Below are positions 34,501 to 47,727 of a stretch of 64,000 nucleotides of DNA, piece after piece. The translations under genes were made by a program, and so were the position numbers. Each line of letters starts with the position of its first letter. Positions within the stretch are counted from its first letter, which is position 1. The notes below the pieces were generated by a model. That model saw only the letters and a list, made by a program, of their open reading frames with translations. It was not told where the DNA came from and ran no database searches. The stretch comes from Apricaphanius iberus (lineage: Eukaryota > Chordata > Actinopteri > Cyprinodontiformes > Aphaniidae): assembly GCA_028564705.1 (NCBI GenBank), contig JAPXFQ010002623.1, forward strand, positions 1,468,001-1,532,000, read 5' to 3'.

Positions 34501-37500
34501 AAAGATTTTTTCAGAAAGTTTTCAATCTTTAAGAAAATGACACATTTTCCAACCATAGATTTCAATTTAATTGCATTTGGTTTATCTTTTACACATTAAA
34601 CTTTCTTTTTCTTATGTATTTATTTTAGTTCATTTCAGTTTATTCGGTCAAAAGTATGCCCTAATATTTTATATTCAGTGAAGTATAACATACTCAGCTC
34701 AATGATTACAATTTTGTCATTAAAAACTATTTTAAGAACCTCTAGGAGAACCAGTAGAACTGAGGTCTGAGGATGAAGCGGTGCAAAAAGAATTGCGGCC
34801 CCTCGGGGCTCCGCCCCTGCAACGCATCCTACTGCCTGCTCGCCATCTGCCCATCGCGCCCTGAGTTTACCCTCCAGGTTGAGATGTTTGCATTGTGATA
34901 AAAGTGACTTAAGTCTATTGTTGAATTTGGGTGTGAATGTTGACTTGACCGTTAAAGGTTAAATGCTGAATGGATTACGTTCATTTTAACTGCCATGTTA
35001 ATGTTATTCATCAGGAAAAAATGTTTGTTTCAATACAAGAAAGTTTAAAGAGGCGACAACATTATTTTTCTTCAGAAAGTGTCGTAACCTATATTATACA
35101 ACTTAAAAACTGTCAAAATATATATTTAAAATATATATTTACCACAGATTTTCTAGGTAAAATTTCCATATATCCTATACAGCATTCCCAGAGTGTGCAG
35201 CTAGTTGAGCTCGGAGCTCAAAACTGTAACTTGGAAGAACTACTTACAAATGGATGGATGGTATCTTAAGTTTTAAAAAAGTATAATAATTTTATTGACA
35301 ATAAAACAGGAAATGTTATCTGAAAATAAAGTGTCTGCTAATCTAAAGTCTGGAAATAAATAACCTAATTATTTTAATGTAGAATCCAGTGTTCTACTGT
35401 GACAACATAGGGATGCTATGTTGTTCCTGGTGCTTATTGATCACCTGAAGATCTGATGATAAAAGTGTAGTGGTACAATGTGAAAAATGTGTAGGATGTG
35501 TCTTTTATTATAGACTGTTAATTTTGTGCTTTGTTCTGCACTGTAAATCTGGACTGTGTTGGTGTAGGTTTTATTTATCTCTTGTGGACATTTTTCTATT
35601 CCATATTGACAGCCTGATTCTGCTTCATCTCTTCCTATTTATTCTGCCAAACCTTTATCCATTCAATCTTTATTTCGTCTTTAACTCTTGTACTTGTCCT
35701 GCTGCTATCTACATTAATGGGTTTTTGGTCAATAGTATATGGTGCATCTCATATTTAATTATCTTTATTGTTTAAATGTTGCTTTCATTCTTAAGAATGA
35801 ATTTCAAAGAAGATTGATGTTAATGCTCTTTACAGTTATTGTAACATGTAATGTCTGCACTATTTGTAGGAAGATGGCAGAAATTCTAAATAGTAACTGC
35901 TTTGATTTATTATAGTAATTTATTCCCTGTTATTCTGCTTCAATGTGATTATATTTTGTGTTGCTATTGGCTGCACCATTTCAGAAACCACCAGTTTTAT
36001 TTATTTGCTTTTGCTTTCATAAATAATCAAGATCGCCTGAAGCTCATGCTTTGTGGTTTCTGATTCATTATAAAACTGCATGGCTTCACTATTTGAATTT
36101 GTCTGGCCATTGGTGTACACATCTCTGGATGAGATTTGGTTGTGACCATATATGGCTTTGATAATTAAAACTTTGAAACTTCGGATTTTGAGGCTGAACA
36201 TGAGAGACCAAACAATTCAACTTTGGGCTGTGGCAGGTCTTATTTTTAGGTTAAGAAAGCAGAACAGTGTCATCTCTGAGTCAAAGAGGTGATTATTTGT
36301 TAGGACAAATCACCTCTAAGCTGTCATGATACATAAGCTGTAATGATCCATGACAGTTTTTGTAAAATACTGACAAAGAACCTGTAAAAGTTATTTTGCT
36401 TGCAGATGGCTAATACAAATAGGATTGGAGCATAGTCCATTGGATTAACTGATCGACCTCAGCCATCTAAAATGAATAACTGAAAATTAGTTTTCTCTTT
36501 AATAAGGTTTTCTCGCAGTGCATTTTTCTGCCACATACCTAAGCTCCTCCCTCTTGATCACATGTTAATTTGCAGATAGTTTCTCTTCTTCCACAAAAAA
36601 AATGCGTTGTTTGATGAAGAAATTCCATGTCTTTTTACTTTTGCAGAAGGATTACTGAAAGAAACATACAAGCTAGTCCATCCACAATGTTCTGAGAGCG
36701 GGGACAAATGAGTACAAGAAATTGAGTGTGAAAACATTAAGCAGAAGCAGTCAGAGCTCCTCCAGAGATGAGCCATCTATCCGTTTCTTAATCTCCCTGT
36801 GAGAATGACAAACATGATTTAGTGGCGGATGAGCGGTCCCTCTACCGTTACTCTCCTCTCTGCTTGTTTTTCTCCTCTCTTCAGCGTTAAGTACTTCTAC
36901 CCAACATGTCTCCCTCTAGTATTTATCTGTTTGGTTTCACTGCATGTTAACTTGCCCTTCCTGTGACTACGTCATATTACTTTGCATAATACGGACAAAG
37001 ACTGACACCTAAAGCATTCCCATTAAAGAGCAGGAGATGATGCCTACTCCCCGGGAAGAGATTGTTTTTAATAAACTGGATACGTATGTTATACTAATTT
37101 CCAAATCTATTAGTATCCCACCACTATTGAAGGCTTAACAGTCAATGTAGAGCTCATGTTTATTTTATGATTTGGTTTTATTAGTCTGCACATGATGGAA
37201 TAAGAGAAATGTTCATTTGTAGCATTGATCAATTATGTGAAAAAGGTAACATGTTTTATTTCAGAAAAAACAAATCTATATCTACAAGGTATTTTTGAAA
37301 ACTGGCACCTTAGTCACCACTGGACACAAGTGAGAGATGCTAATTTCCCTTACCTTGCTGGTTTTGGATAGCAAGAGACCCTGGTAAGAAGTAGTAGGTA
37401 TTGAGCGTACATTGGTGGATGAAGTCCAGTGTGTGTGTGAAGATCAAAGGTGTAAAATATCAAGTGTGGTGCATAAGAACAGCATAAGTCACTTTCTGGC

Positions 37501-37739
37501 ATGCTGTCAGCGTCTCTTTTTTCTATTTATCTGTTTGTAATTATTAATTGCACAACTTTCCTAAATTAAAAGTTAAAGGAGCTATACGTAATATATGAAT
37601 CCACTCAAGCGGTCAAGTAATCACTTGCAGAAGTCGCTGTCTATTTAGATTACCTCTGTATGATGGACTCTTTTACCAGTCTGGCTTCAGATCCTTACAT
37701 AGCCATGGCTTACCTTTGCGTTTTTAATTATTTTTTTAC
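31534..37739. other. 6.2 kb without recognised genes or repeats
   Basis: This is the longest stretch without identifiable transposons. Open frames (32010-32333 minus, 33086-33307 minus, 34077-34349 plus, 35470-35775 plus) lack domains. Its lower transposon density would fit an intron of the candidate gene at 30.4 kb, but no exon was recognised. Confidence 0.45.
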
Positions 37740-38535
37740 TTGGCACTGATTCTGACTTCCGTAATTGGCTTGTGATGCTTGATATATCGGCCACATTCAG
37801 CACCGTTGACCACGAGATTTTGTTGACCCGGTTGAATCAATGGGTAGGTATCGAAAGGACTACCCTTAATTGGTTTCACTACTTTTTCTCAGACAGGAGC
37901 TTCAGTGTAACCCTGGACGATCATGTCTCTCTTTGGAGCTCTTACTTGTCGGGTTACCAAGGTTCAATACTTTGTCCCCTGCTTTTTTTTTGTCTTTATA
38001 ATTTGCAGTTGCGTGCCATTTTTAGGAAAGATTTAGTCAGCTATTATTTATATGCTGATGATTGCCTGGTATATGTCTCCTTACAACCATACAATTCTGT
38101 ACAACTTCTCCTTGACAGCTATTGTAAATAGCTGGATCTCATCTAATTTTCTTTACTAAAATGATGATAAGAAGGAGCTCATCTTCTTTAATCAAAATTC
38201 CACCTTTTGCCCCCAATATGACTACTCACTCTTCCAATATTAAATCTTCGTTCTCAACTCTTGATGTTAGGATGGATTCGGGGTTGAAGATGAATACTCA
38301 CATCAATCAAATTGTAAAGTCTTATTTCTTCCAGCTGAGACGTCCTGCTAAACTGAAGCCCAATTCTGAAGAGAAGCCATCTCTAGTCTGTGATTCATGC
38401 AATTCATACTTCTAGGCTTGATTACTCAAACTTTGGCCTTTATGGTATCGATAAACACTCAATATTCCATCCCTGGATTCCTAACTGGCTCAGGTCAGAG
38501 ACAACACATCACCCCGATCCTGGCACATTTAAATC

Positions 38536-38951
38536 GACTCTGAGGTATCTGAAAACAGATTATGTTTGAATTTTGTAGCATCCAAAGTTGAGAGTTCTGA
38601 TCTGGGACATCTAGACAAAAGTAATATATGTTACCGCTCAGAAGCGGACTCAGCAATTAGTGGAATAAATATCCTTCTCTAAGCAGCTGAAGCTGAAAAT
38701 AGTTAAGGGTGAACAGATAACTGATGACAGTTGCAGAACATGGCCCACACTGAATGTGTGTTCTGACCAGTAAGAGACTGGAATTCTATATGTGTTTATG
38801 TATGTCCAGCATATACATAAAGAACCCTGTTGAGAGTTCAGAGAGAGAGATGAAATGACCTCTCCTGATTTGGTCATTATGATGAGTGCTGCTGCTTTGA
38901 CTAAAATCTTTCTCTGTTCAAACTGAAGCCGTGTCACCAGAGCCTTACTCC
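38536..38951. mobile_element. Unassigned insertion inside the L2 copy
   Basis: This segment lies between two parts of the LINE that are contiguous in other copies, so it is an insertion or part of one. It contains a possible TATA-like word (TATACATAAAG) and a short GA repeat (AGAGAGAGA). I cannot classify it; a solo LTR is one option. Confidence 0.4.
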
Positions 38952-39407
38952 TAATGGTACGTTCACTTCGCCCCAAGCGGCAGCGTCAGTATTGGCAAGA
39001 TTACATGTTAAGTCTATGGTTGAGGCCATTGGACGAGCGTCACAGTCTCTGTGGTGCTTTGTGAGCGTTGGCTCCATCAATTTTACAAGCTTTTCCTGCG
39101 TTTCAAGCTTCAAGCGCATAATGCTAGCAACGCAGAAGTTCAGGTAGTTGAACTTTTTGCGGTCTAAACGGTCTTCACACTGCATAGCAACCAATCAGAT
39201 CGTCTCACTATAGTGACGTTGCCCGACGTCGACGCTTCCTAGCCAATCACGATTCACTAGTGTTTAAAACATCCTGCAGAGCAAGGCCTGCCTACAAGCT
39301 TTGCAAGCTTCAGCTTAAAAATGTATCTTCTGTGTATATGCGTTGAATTAGTCGCTTTGTGAGCGTTGTTTTACGCTGACAAAGCGTGCAGTCTTAACGC
39401 ACCTTAA
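38952..39407. mobile_element. 456 bp TIR element inside the L2 insertion
   Basis: TAATGGTACGTTCACTTCG at the left and TTAACGCACCTTAA at the right are inverted at 11 of 14 bases. The interior is richer in CG and repeats GAGCG and AGCGTC words, like fish MITEs of the GGTGCGTTCA type. There is no coding frame. Confidence 0.65.
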
Positions 39408-39950
39408 GTCGTCTCCCAGGCATGTTAAAGATGATCACCATAGATACACGATGGCTCCCTGTGCAGTACACTTTAAAATCTCGTTGTTTGGTTATAAATC
39501 TTTCAATGGTCTGCCCCCCAGCTACCAATCGTAGCTCCTCCATCCCTACACACCTCGTCGGTCTCTCAGATCAGCCGATTACCATTTGTGACATATTCCT
39601 AGAATCACCTTTAAATCTCATGGTGAGCGTGCCTTCTCAGTCTGCGCACCTAAACTCTGGAACCAATTACCCCTGCAGATTAGGATGGCCCCATCACTTA
39701 CCACTTTTAAATCTTGCCTCAGAACTCATTTTTATTCTTTCGCTTTGAACCCCAAGTCATATCCTTGCTTGGCTTGTTTTATTTCACCTAGCGTATTTTC
39801 TCATCTTTACGCTCACCTGGTTTAATGACTTTTAATCCTTTTTATGTTTAATTATATTATCATTTGTGTGTTCTCTTGATTAAATTGACTTTGTACAGCA
39901 CTTTGGTCAGATGCAATGTTGCTTTTAAATGTGCTTTATTAATAAAATAG

Positions 39951-41600
39951 GTCCAACTCACCCAATGTATCGGCCACTATTAGCATTAAAAAAGAAATTT
40001 CATCGGGGAAAACAGATTGATTGTACAGCATAGCAGGAACATAATAAGTAATAATTAAATAACATTATAATAGCACCATTTTAATAGCACCCAAACCACT
40101 GAATATTTCAACAAGGTAGCATGGCTCACCTTTTGTCTTAGGACAATTACAAATAGCATTTACATTGCCAATATATGAGATTACTGATTGATATTGACTG
40201 ATCGCAAATCATTTCAGAGGAAAGATTATTTATGCGCTTTAAAAATAGTAGTAATAATTTGAAACTATTTGCTTCATTTTAAAATACGTTAGGAACCTGA
40301 GGATACTGATTATATGCCCCTTAAACCTAAATTTACAAAGTGGTACATCATAGAGATTATATGTTGTTGGTTTGATAAATAGAACAAGAGAAACCATGAC
40401 TGCCAATTAAACACAGCCAGAAAGTATTGCTCTCCTGTAGACTGTTGTGACAACTACCTACAGAGGAAAATCAGTCAGAATACACACACACCCACTTTTG
40501 TCTTCAACTCTGACATCCTTAATTCTTTCACTAAAGGTAAAACAAGACTATACGATAGAGTACTTTTATCTTATTTTAAAGAGATTTATAAAAGTAAACT
40601 TTTTTCACGTTATTATTAACAGACCTTTAAACTGACAACCAGAGCTTTTACTGACTGAGAATGACTGCAATACATAACTGGAGGGAGCTTGAATGAGGTA
40701 TCGATGAACGCCAACAACTCAATGATTACTTGGAAAAAGTTATCATTCAGGCTGTTGGGGCTCACGTTGACATTTCTAAATTTCAATCTAATCTCAGCTT
40801 CTGAAATGTGCTGGCTGGGAGAAATTAGTTTGGCTCTACTGACACACAGATTGATTTTGGCAGGTGTTATACTGCTTTAGTGCTAACTTTGGAGAGATGT
40901 TTCTTAAGTGTTTTATGTAGTGCTTTTTTATTTTATTTTGTGGTTTTAGATTTAGAGATTGAGATTTATCTAAATCTAGTGATTTAATGTCTGTCTTTTT
41001 GTTCTTAACCCCTGTAAAGCACTTGTGCTCCAGAGGTAAAGATGAGTTCATTCATTTAAAATATGTTTTTTCTCTGAGTGAATTTAGCATACACAAAACT
41101 ATTAAGTTGTGGAGATCCTGGGTAAAACACATCAGTATTTATTTTAGTATATTTTATATTGGTGCATGTGTAGATTGACACATATTATGGGAGGGAGTTG
41201 GAATTCAGTGTGATAATTCCTCTAGAAAATCAAAGCAGGGAGCTGGGTTTAAACCCTTGCCTTTAAACATCAGCTCAAAGCTGCTGTGAAATTTTCCCTC
41301 AAGGAGCACACATTTCCCTTGGCATGGTTCACTTTAGCATGAGAGGAAAACTGCACGACACAAACCTTTCACCTGCAGCTGATGGCATGTGTGGAACTGA
41401 TTATCCTAAAGAGTACATTTTAATTTAAAATGTGTTATGTAGTCTGTGTGTATTTCCTTGCCAGTGGGACTCCAATAGATCAGAGACCATTTTAATATAT
41501 AATGAACATTATTTATGAGTAATGTCTTACGTAGTCCTCTAAACTCATTCCTTCTACCAGTGTCCTGTGGGGAAAGTACTATGTATCAATCAGTTACAGT
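39951..41600. other. No recognised gene
   Basis: AT-rich. Short frames without domains. No repeat ends established. Confidence 0.45.
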
Positions 41601-41760
41601 TAGGGATGTTCAATATTGGATTTTTACTGATATACTGAGAAGGTCTAAGCAATTATATAATACTAATATAATTCCTGATACGGATATAAACAAATGTCAC
41701 TGATAGATGTTTATCTAAAGGTTCAAGGTTGACTCAGATATTCAAAAGTCACAGAATATA
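41601..41760. mobile_element. Possible hAT terminus fragment
   Basis: TAGGGATGTTCAATATTGG followed by TACTGATATACTGAGA resembles the terminus and subterminal sequence of the TAGGGATG hAT group seen at 17597. No partner end was found, so it would be a truncated copy. Confidence 0.3.
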
Positions 41761-42538
41761 TTGAGAATTTTGTGAAATAAACAAAAAGAATATATCAAAA
41801 AGTAAAAACGTCTGATAATTGAGTAGGAGAAGTAGCAGAAGAGTTTGATGTTTACAACACCTTAACATTCGTGCAATTAATCATACAAAATGTTTTTAAA
41901 ACATATACCCAAATGAAAGGGACGATTTGAAGTTTGAATGTTTTTTGCTCACAATTGCCCCCTCAGGCCAAGCGTGTAACTGTAGCCTGAATGGTAACCT
42001 TGTGCATGAGGCGGACATACTATATGAGAGCTATCGAACTGAAACAATTGGTTCTGTCCAGGACAATTTACAGATTTGCAGACATTGATTAATCTTAGGT
42101 GAAATCTTACTGTTGTGTAAGTATAGTTGAGGTCTGGGCTGCAGCTTAATCGGTGCTCGAAGCTTTTCTCTTCTTATGCTACACTGAATCCATCCTTCAA
42201 TTGCCTCTGAGTCCGTGGCTGTTCATGACAGAGTACGCTACAACTGTGTATGGGCGCGCTTAACGCCATTGGGAACCTAAGTCATGCCCTTTTACCTATG
42301 CGACTTCTGATTTGTATGCATTTTAATTGCAAAAATTTACAATCAAATATAATCCAAATCACCTGACAAACACAGTCGAAATGTACATCATTAGTCATCA
42401 TTTAAACTGAGGTGTAACATATGTATGATTTAGGACGCTAGACAAAGCGGTCCAGAAAATAACTCTTATCACTCTATTGACTTCCATTCGTTATTTTATC
42501 AGCCAGGGGACCCATGGGCCGACTAGAAGGGGAGGAGA

Positions 42539-43560
42539 CTAAGGGTGTATTCAGACCAGAAAAGTCCTTATGTCTGGTTGTTTGGTCCAGACCAAAGGCA
42601 ACCAATTTTTTTCTTCTTTGGTGCTGTTTCTATTCAGACTGTTAATGTTTGCAAGTGGACTATATTTTGTAAACACATCCATTTGATGCTGCTATTGGAC
42701 AGCAATGACGTAGGCGGAACTAAGCACAAAGACCCGGACAAGGATATAAACCACTGCAAAATCATACGGATATCAGACCTGCAGCGATAGATGCGAGGGC
42801 CAAGAAATGCGTAGGAGAGCCGGAGCAAGATGACAAGGTGTTGATAAGGCTTGGAGGTGAGGCGAGCTATGGGGCGGAGTTGCAAATGAGACATGAGAGG
42901 AATTGGAGCAGAGCTTCTGGAGGAGTTAGCCCCGAGGCTAACAGCCAGCAGCGAGATCTGCGGCAGAATGAAGCTGGAGAGTGACGGGGCAGACGGACTG
43001 GATCAGAGTTTTTTAGATGTGTAGTGACGTGGTTTGTTGAACTGATGCGTGCTTACGATCAGAGGCAAGGTGGGAACAATGACAGAGTGATGAGTGGTAA
43101 GGGCAGGAGTCTTCAGACTAAAGCTAACGTTCTTTCTTGTTTACCTACTGCTCAGCTGTTGTTTTTTATACTGAGAAAACTGTCCTGTCTGTGTCATGAT
43201 CTCCTGACAATTGTGTGTCTGAGCAGCTCATTCAAAGCAAGTTTCGCAATGCTCTGTTTGAAAATTTGGAAAAGCAAATGCGTGCAGTAACCCGAAGGAG
43301 ATGGATGTGCTCTGCTCACCTTGACCCCCGACATGCTGGCAGCATGATTAAACAGAAGACGGAATATCGGGAATTAACAACATTCACTACAGCATACAGG
43401 ATATTTATTTTTGGTGCTGTCAGTCAAACACGTGGGTCAAATAATATGAATAATTTAACAAAAAATGCACACGTATTGTGGAGCTGGTTCGTATCGAGAC
43501 TGGTTTGTATTCAGACAGTGAACCTCTGTCCGTTTGGAACCGGTCCGTTTCTCTGATCTC
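42539..43560. mobile_element. Probable fish DNA-element fragment
   Basis: AAGGGTGTATTCAGACCAG followed by GTTTGGTCCAGACCAAA resembles the start of common fish TIR elements. The enclosed DNA is richer in G+C than the surroundings (about 42700-43020). A related word TGTATTCAGACAGTGAAC at about 43507 is in direct, not inverted, orientation, so the right boundary is unresolved. Confidence 0.35.
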
Positions 43561-45374
43561 TGAACTTATTTAAGTGCGCTATTTAGGTATATGAAAATTA
43601 TTTTTTATAGAGCGAAAGAATAGCTGTATAATAAGCATTCACTTTGTGTATGATTTGTCTACTCCAACTCTTTAAGCTTTGTTGTACAAAAACAAATTTA
43701 AACATTTAGCAAACACATTTTTAAATACTTTAAAGTTAGATAGTGTTACTCATAAATGTAACAAATTTTAACTTCAATATAAAATATATTGTCTATATTC
43801 AAAAACATTCATTTTAAAATCTGTATAATGTTTAAGCTGTAGTTCATAAAGTACAGAACCTGGATTTTCAATGTGGGGCAACAGGTATTAAGAACATAGT
43901 GTTTAAATACCCCAGTAATCTGTAATAATTAACCATATGTATTTCTTTTTGCTTAGTTATGGTAGCTATATTGTGTTGCTAGCGTTTACTGCCAGCTTTT
44001 TTCAGATTCAATATTTCTGCCTACGTTTAGTCACTATACATCACCAGGTGAGTTTTTAACTAGACCTACCATTGAGATTTATAGTTGAAAAATGTCTTTA
44101 ATGAAAGTTATATTAGATTTATATACACATTCCTGGGATGGAAAACCTTCTCTCTGCTTTTCGATAACAACAACAATAACAAAAAAGGAACAAAAAGAAA
44201 AAAAAGAATTATAAGCTTAAAGTTTTCTCCTTCTTTCATCAACTGTCGGCTAAATTTGTCTTTTTTTTCTGTTTTCTAATTTTTTTTTCCTAACTGGACC
44301 CCTGGAGGAGTCATAGTATTCATTATTAAAATTGAAACTTATCAAAGTCAACTCTTCATCACTTAAATTAAATCATTTCAAGGCTGAGTGACTCTCACGT
44401 CCCTGCCTCCTCCTCCATTTTTCATTTTCGCTTCTTGGCCATCCTCATTTCGGGAAGACGATATGCTATTCATTTAAAATTGCCACCATTTGCATAACTT
44501 ATGCCCGACTAAGGGGACGCACTGTAGATTTCCGAATTCAATCGACAACAGTAGCGTCATGTGCTTCAGTCTCACCTTTGCTGTCACTGCTTCTTGACAC
44601 AAAATGTCAAACAATAAAAAGAAAGAAACTGAAACCTGTTGTAGTTAAAAAAAAACAGCACTGGTTTCTATTATTTTTAAAATGTCCTATCATTGGATCA
44701 GATGAGTTGGTTGTATTAGAATCTTCACATTTTTTTAGCTGCACATTATATTGCCAAATTAAAATGGTTGATAAGTAACAGTATTTTTTTAATTTATAGG
44801 ACAAGACATCTTACAAATGGTTTAACTGCATGTGAAAAGATTTTGATTAGCAATGTCTTTACTGTAGAGATGCTCACAAGTCAATTTTTCTCCAGGTAAA
44901 ATCTACATATGGTGACAACAGATAGATATCATGCAGTCTGCTTAAAATGCAGAATTATAAAAGTTTAAATCATTATTTTAATGTCAAATTAAAACATAAG
45001 TATTTCATTAATTATGTTTTTTAATAACTGCTTTAGTTATTTACATTTATTAAGTTATAAGATTTGCCCTGCTAAAAATGCTTAAAGAAACCTCTTAGAA
45101 ATAAGATAATATCTGTTAGTTTATAAAAGAATAAAGCAGGAAGTGCTTTTATTTTAGTGAATGGTCAACTCTTTTTAAATAACAAAATGAATGGTTATTA
45201 TTTTGGTGTTAAACTCTGCACTCCATACCATCCACATTACTTTCTTGAACGTTTGGAAAGCAGTAAGTGACAATACTGTTATGGTGGTACATGATGTGGA
45301 AGAAAACATCTTCTTTCTTTAGACAAGGATGAGGCCACAGTGACAACAGGCATTTATATATCATCCATTTGCAC
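43561..45374. other. No recognised gene
   Basis: AT-rich with homopolymer A and T runs. No supported coding frame or repeat boundary. Confidence 0.5.
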
Positions 45375-45935
45375 ATTCTCACCAAATGCAGGCAGGGAAA
45401 GCATACATGGAACGTCATAACCAAGTGGCTAGCATAGTATACAGAAACATCTGCGTGGAGTTTGGGCTGGAAACCCGACATTTCAAAGTGGGAAACACCT
45501 CAAAAGGTGGTGGAGAATGACCGAGCAAAGATCTTGCGGGACTTCCAGATCCAAACAGAGAGGATGGAAATGGCGAAACAACCAGACATTGTGGTGGTTG
45601 ATAAAGAGCAGAGGAAAGCCGTTGTGGTGGATGTGACAATACCAAGTGATGGTAACATCAAGAAGGAACATGAGAAACTTGAGAAATACCAAGGTTTGGA
45701 AGATGAAGGTGACAGTAGTACCCATGGTAATCGGAGCATTTGGGGCAGTGACCCCCAAAATGGTGGAATGGCTCCAGCAGATCCCTGAACCTCAGACATC
45801 TCAGTCCAGAAATGTGCAGTACCTGGAACAGCAAAGATACTGCGCAGGACCCTCAAGCTCCCAGGCCTCTGGTAGAGAACCCAAGCTTGGAATCGAAAAA
45901 ACCACCCACCGTGGGCGAGAGGAGATTTTTTTAAA
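45375..45935 (+). mobile_element. LINE with restriction-like endonuclease, 3' fragment, copy 2
   Basis: The plus strand encodes KAYMERHNQVASIVYRNICV, then after a one-base frameshift at about 45468 SKWETPQKVVENDRAKIL, followed by QPDIVVVDKEQRKAVVVDVT, IPSDGN and HEKLEKYQGL. This is the PD..(D/E)xK restriction-like endonuclease of early-branching LINEs (R2/R4-Rex6-like), which nicks the target before reverse transcription. The catalytic PD and the later V.DV.IP and EKY motifs are visible. The N-terminal RT is absent (5' truncation) and the reading frame breaks again at about 45700. The 3' end shares words with copy 1 at 1.0-1.4 kb but is not deleted. Confidence 0.82.
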
Positions 45936-47451
45936 TATATACACAGTGTAAAATATGGTTGAAGTACTTAAAAAAGCTAACAGGCTGAGACTAAATTAAT
46001 CATGATAGTATGAGCATGTTGGACATTTTTGAAACTGCTAATGATCTGTTTTGACAAAGCGTACCTATAGAATCAGAGAAACCAAAGTTAGAAACCCCTC
46101 CTATCTTATTAACAGTGGTGCAGTATTCACATTTTTAGTCTTTGCCATTTTAAGTAAAATTGGTTCACAAAAGACAAATAGCTGTAAGACAGTAATGAGA
46201 CAGGAGTGTAAAAAAATGTACTCTGGAAAAGTAGTGTTATAGATGTTTCTGACAAACTGAGTGTTGTTGTTGGACCCAGAATCGAAGGCCGGAGATTAAA
46301 CATTGACTCTTTAATAAATGAACTCAAAACTTGCAGGCAGACAGGAGGGGATGCAGGAACTGGTAAACATGCAAAGGCAGGGAACTGGGAGGTAATGGAA
46401 AGTAAAAGGAAAATCACGTAAAGAGTGAAATAAGGAGCTTAAATACTGGGGAGCTTGATTAGTTGACAAGTGACAGGTTGCTAATTGGGAAATAAGATGT
46501 AGCTATCAGAGAAGACAAGGCAGGCAGGCTGGTGGAAGAACACTAATGAACATGAAAGAAACTCAGGAGCAAATTAAGAATAAAAGTAAAACACTAATCT
46601 AAGAAAACTCAAGAATTAACAATTTTAAAAGTAAAGAATTACCTAATAAATGAGATCTTTTCTCAGCATGAATAAACAAGCAAATAATCCAAAATGTAAA
46701 TGCGGAAAAAACCAAAACACCCCATGATCAAGACAGTTTCATGCAGGTCAGTTTTTAGGCCTGGTTCAGGCGGCAAGATTTTAAAACAGTTATACGATTT
46801 CCAAACCTTGAGAGAACACACACATGGCAATAGAAAATTATACCTTTGGTATTTCAGTGTGCAGTGTGCAGTCACACCAACATGACAAGACACCAAACAC
46901 TAACAGATTTTACTCTCAAACATTCCCAGCTCAGACCAGAAGTCTCACAATCCCTCACTGGATAAAACGAGAATTTTGAGAAAATACACAAAGCTGCTGA
47001 GGAGGAGGCATTGGCAATAGTTTGTGGACTAGTTTTAACAGAGAAAAATTACACAAAAAGGTTGTACGTTAAAGAGTGGAGACAAAGACATGCAGTTGTG
47101 TTATCGTTTGCTACTAACTTTGCTTTGATTAATCTTCAATGCGTTTGTGGACTGCGGTCAAGTGAGCCGCAAGGTTATTATTGTCATAGTAAACAAATGA
47201 AATAATGAAAAATAAAAGTGAAAAAAAAGTTTTTGTGACTGTAATAAAAAGGAAAACAATTTGCAACAAAACGAAAAAAGAACTGAAACTGTAACGAATG
47301 TTCACAAAGCTAACTAAAACAAACTGAATTTATTGAGAAAATGTGCTTAGTTTTCATTTCTATGTATCATGCACTAGTATAAAGAATAGAAATAATGGTC
47401 TGTCTCTCCCTGCTCTCTACCTGCGCGTTGTCACCAGAAACAGATGCAATC
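45936..47451. other. No recognised gene
   Basis: The part at about 46255-46620, rich in GGCAGGGAACTGGG-type words, looks like the non-coding sequence of a common fish repeat, but I cannot name it. The rest is AT-rich. Confidence 0.4.
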
Positions 47452-47454
47452 ATG

Positions 47455-47727
47455 TGTTATGCTGTTATTTGCACAAATCGCTTCGATAAAAACAACAGAA
47501 TGGAAACGTTTTATAAAATTCCATCTACGGGCTCTCTTTCAAGGCAAATAAACAATAGATTTGGATTGCAAGCTACCAGAAGAAGCAATTGGAAAGATGA
47601 TTCAACAGTCTGCAGCAAAATGTTCAGAACAGATGAGCTACGGCTAACAAACAAGCTAACATTGCTAACCAACACTGAAACTGCAGGAAAACTGCAAAAA
47701 ATTGCAATGGGATCCAGAGCCGTTTAA
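47455..47727 (+). pseudogene. THAP-type zinc finger remnant
   Basis: The plus frame from the ATG at 47455 reads MCYAVICTNRFDKNNRMETF, then YKIPS, RRSNWKDDSTVCSKMF and DELRL. THAP domains have the pattern C..C.NR....., F..IP, .R..W and S.VCS.HF. Here the CxxxC, NR, F-KIP and S-VCSK-F parts are visible, but the final histidine is replaced by M and the segment around the invariant tryptophan is disturbed. The frame ends after 91 codons. THAP fingers occur in host DNA-binding proteins and in P-element-like and other transposases, so a transposon origin is likely. It is probably non-functional. Confidence 0.5.

Larger units (their letters stand above)
37740..39950 (+). mobile_element. L2-clade LINE, copy B, interrupted
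   Basis: A 119-codon frame encodes MLDISATFSTVDHEILLTRL, then NQWVG, and later GSILCPLLF followed by YLYADDCLVYVSL. This is the intact YADD catalytic box of reverse transcriptase. Another frame gives MDSGLKMNTHINQIVKSYFF and, further on, SRLDYSN. The sequence stops at about 38535 after the HITPIL-like segment and resumes at about 39440 with WLPVQYTLKSRC and the C-terminal part. About 900 bases were therefore inserted there. The 3' end is TGTGCTTTATTAATAAAAT. It is dead by frameshifts and interruption. Confidence 0.88.

Noticed and set aside
34765..34870. Short G+C-rich patch (GCCCCTCGGGGCTCCGCCCC) as a CpG island or gene start
   Set aside because: It is only about 100 bases long with no associated open exon; more likely a fragment of an old repeat.
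35470..35775. 101-codon hydrophobic frame, possible membrane protein
   Set aside because: It has F, L, I and C-rich composition from T-rich DNA, with no homology recognised and no neighbouring exon signals.
36558..36776. 72-codon minus frame as a coding exon
   Set aside because: Composition and context do not differ from random frames, and no splice signals fit.
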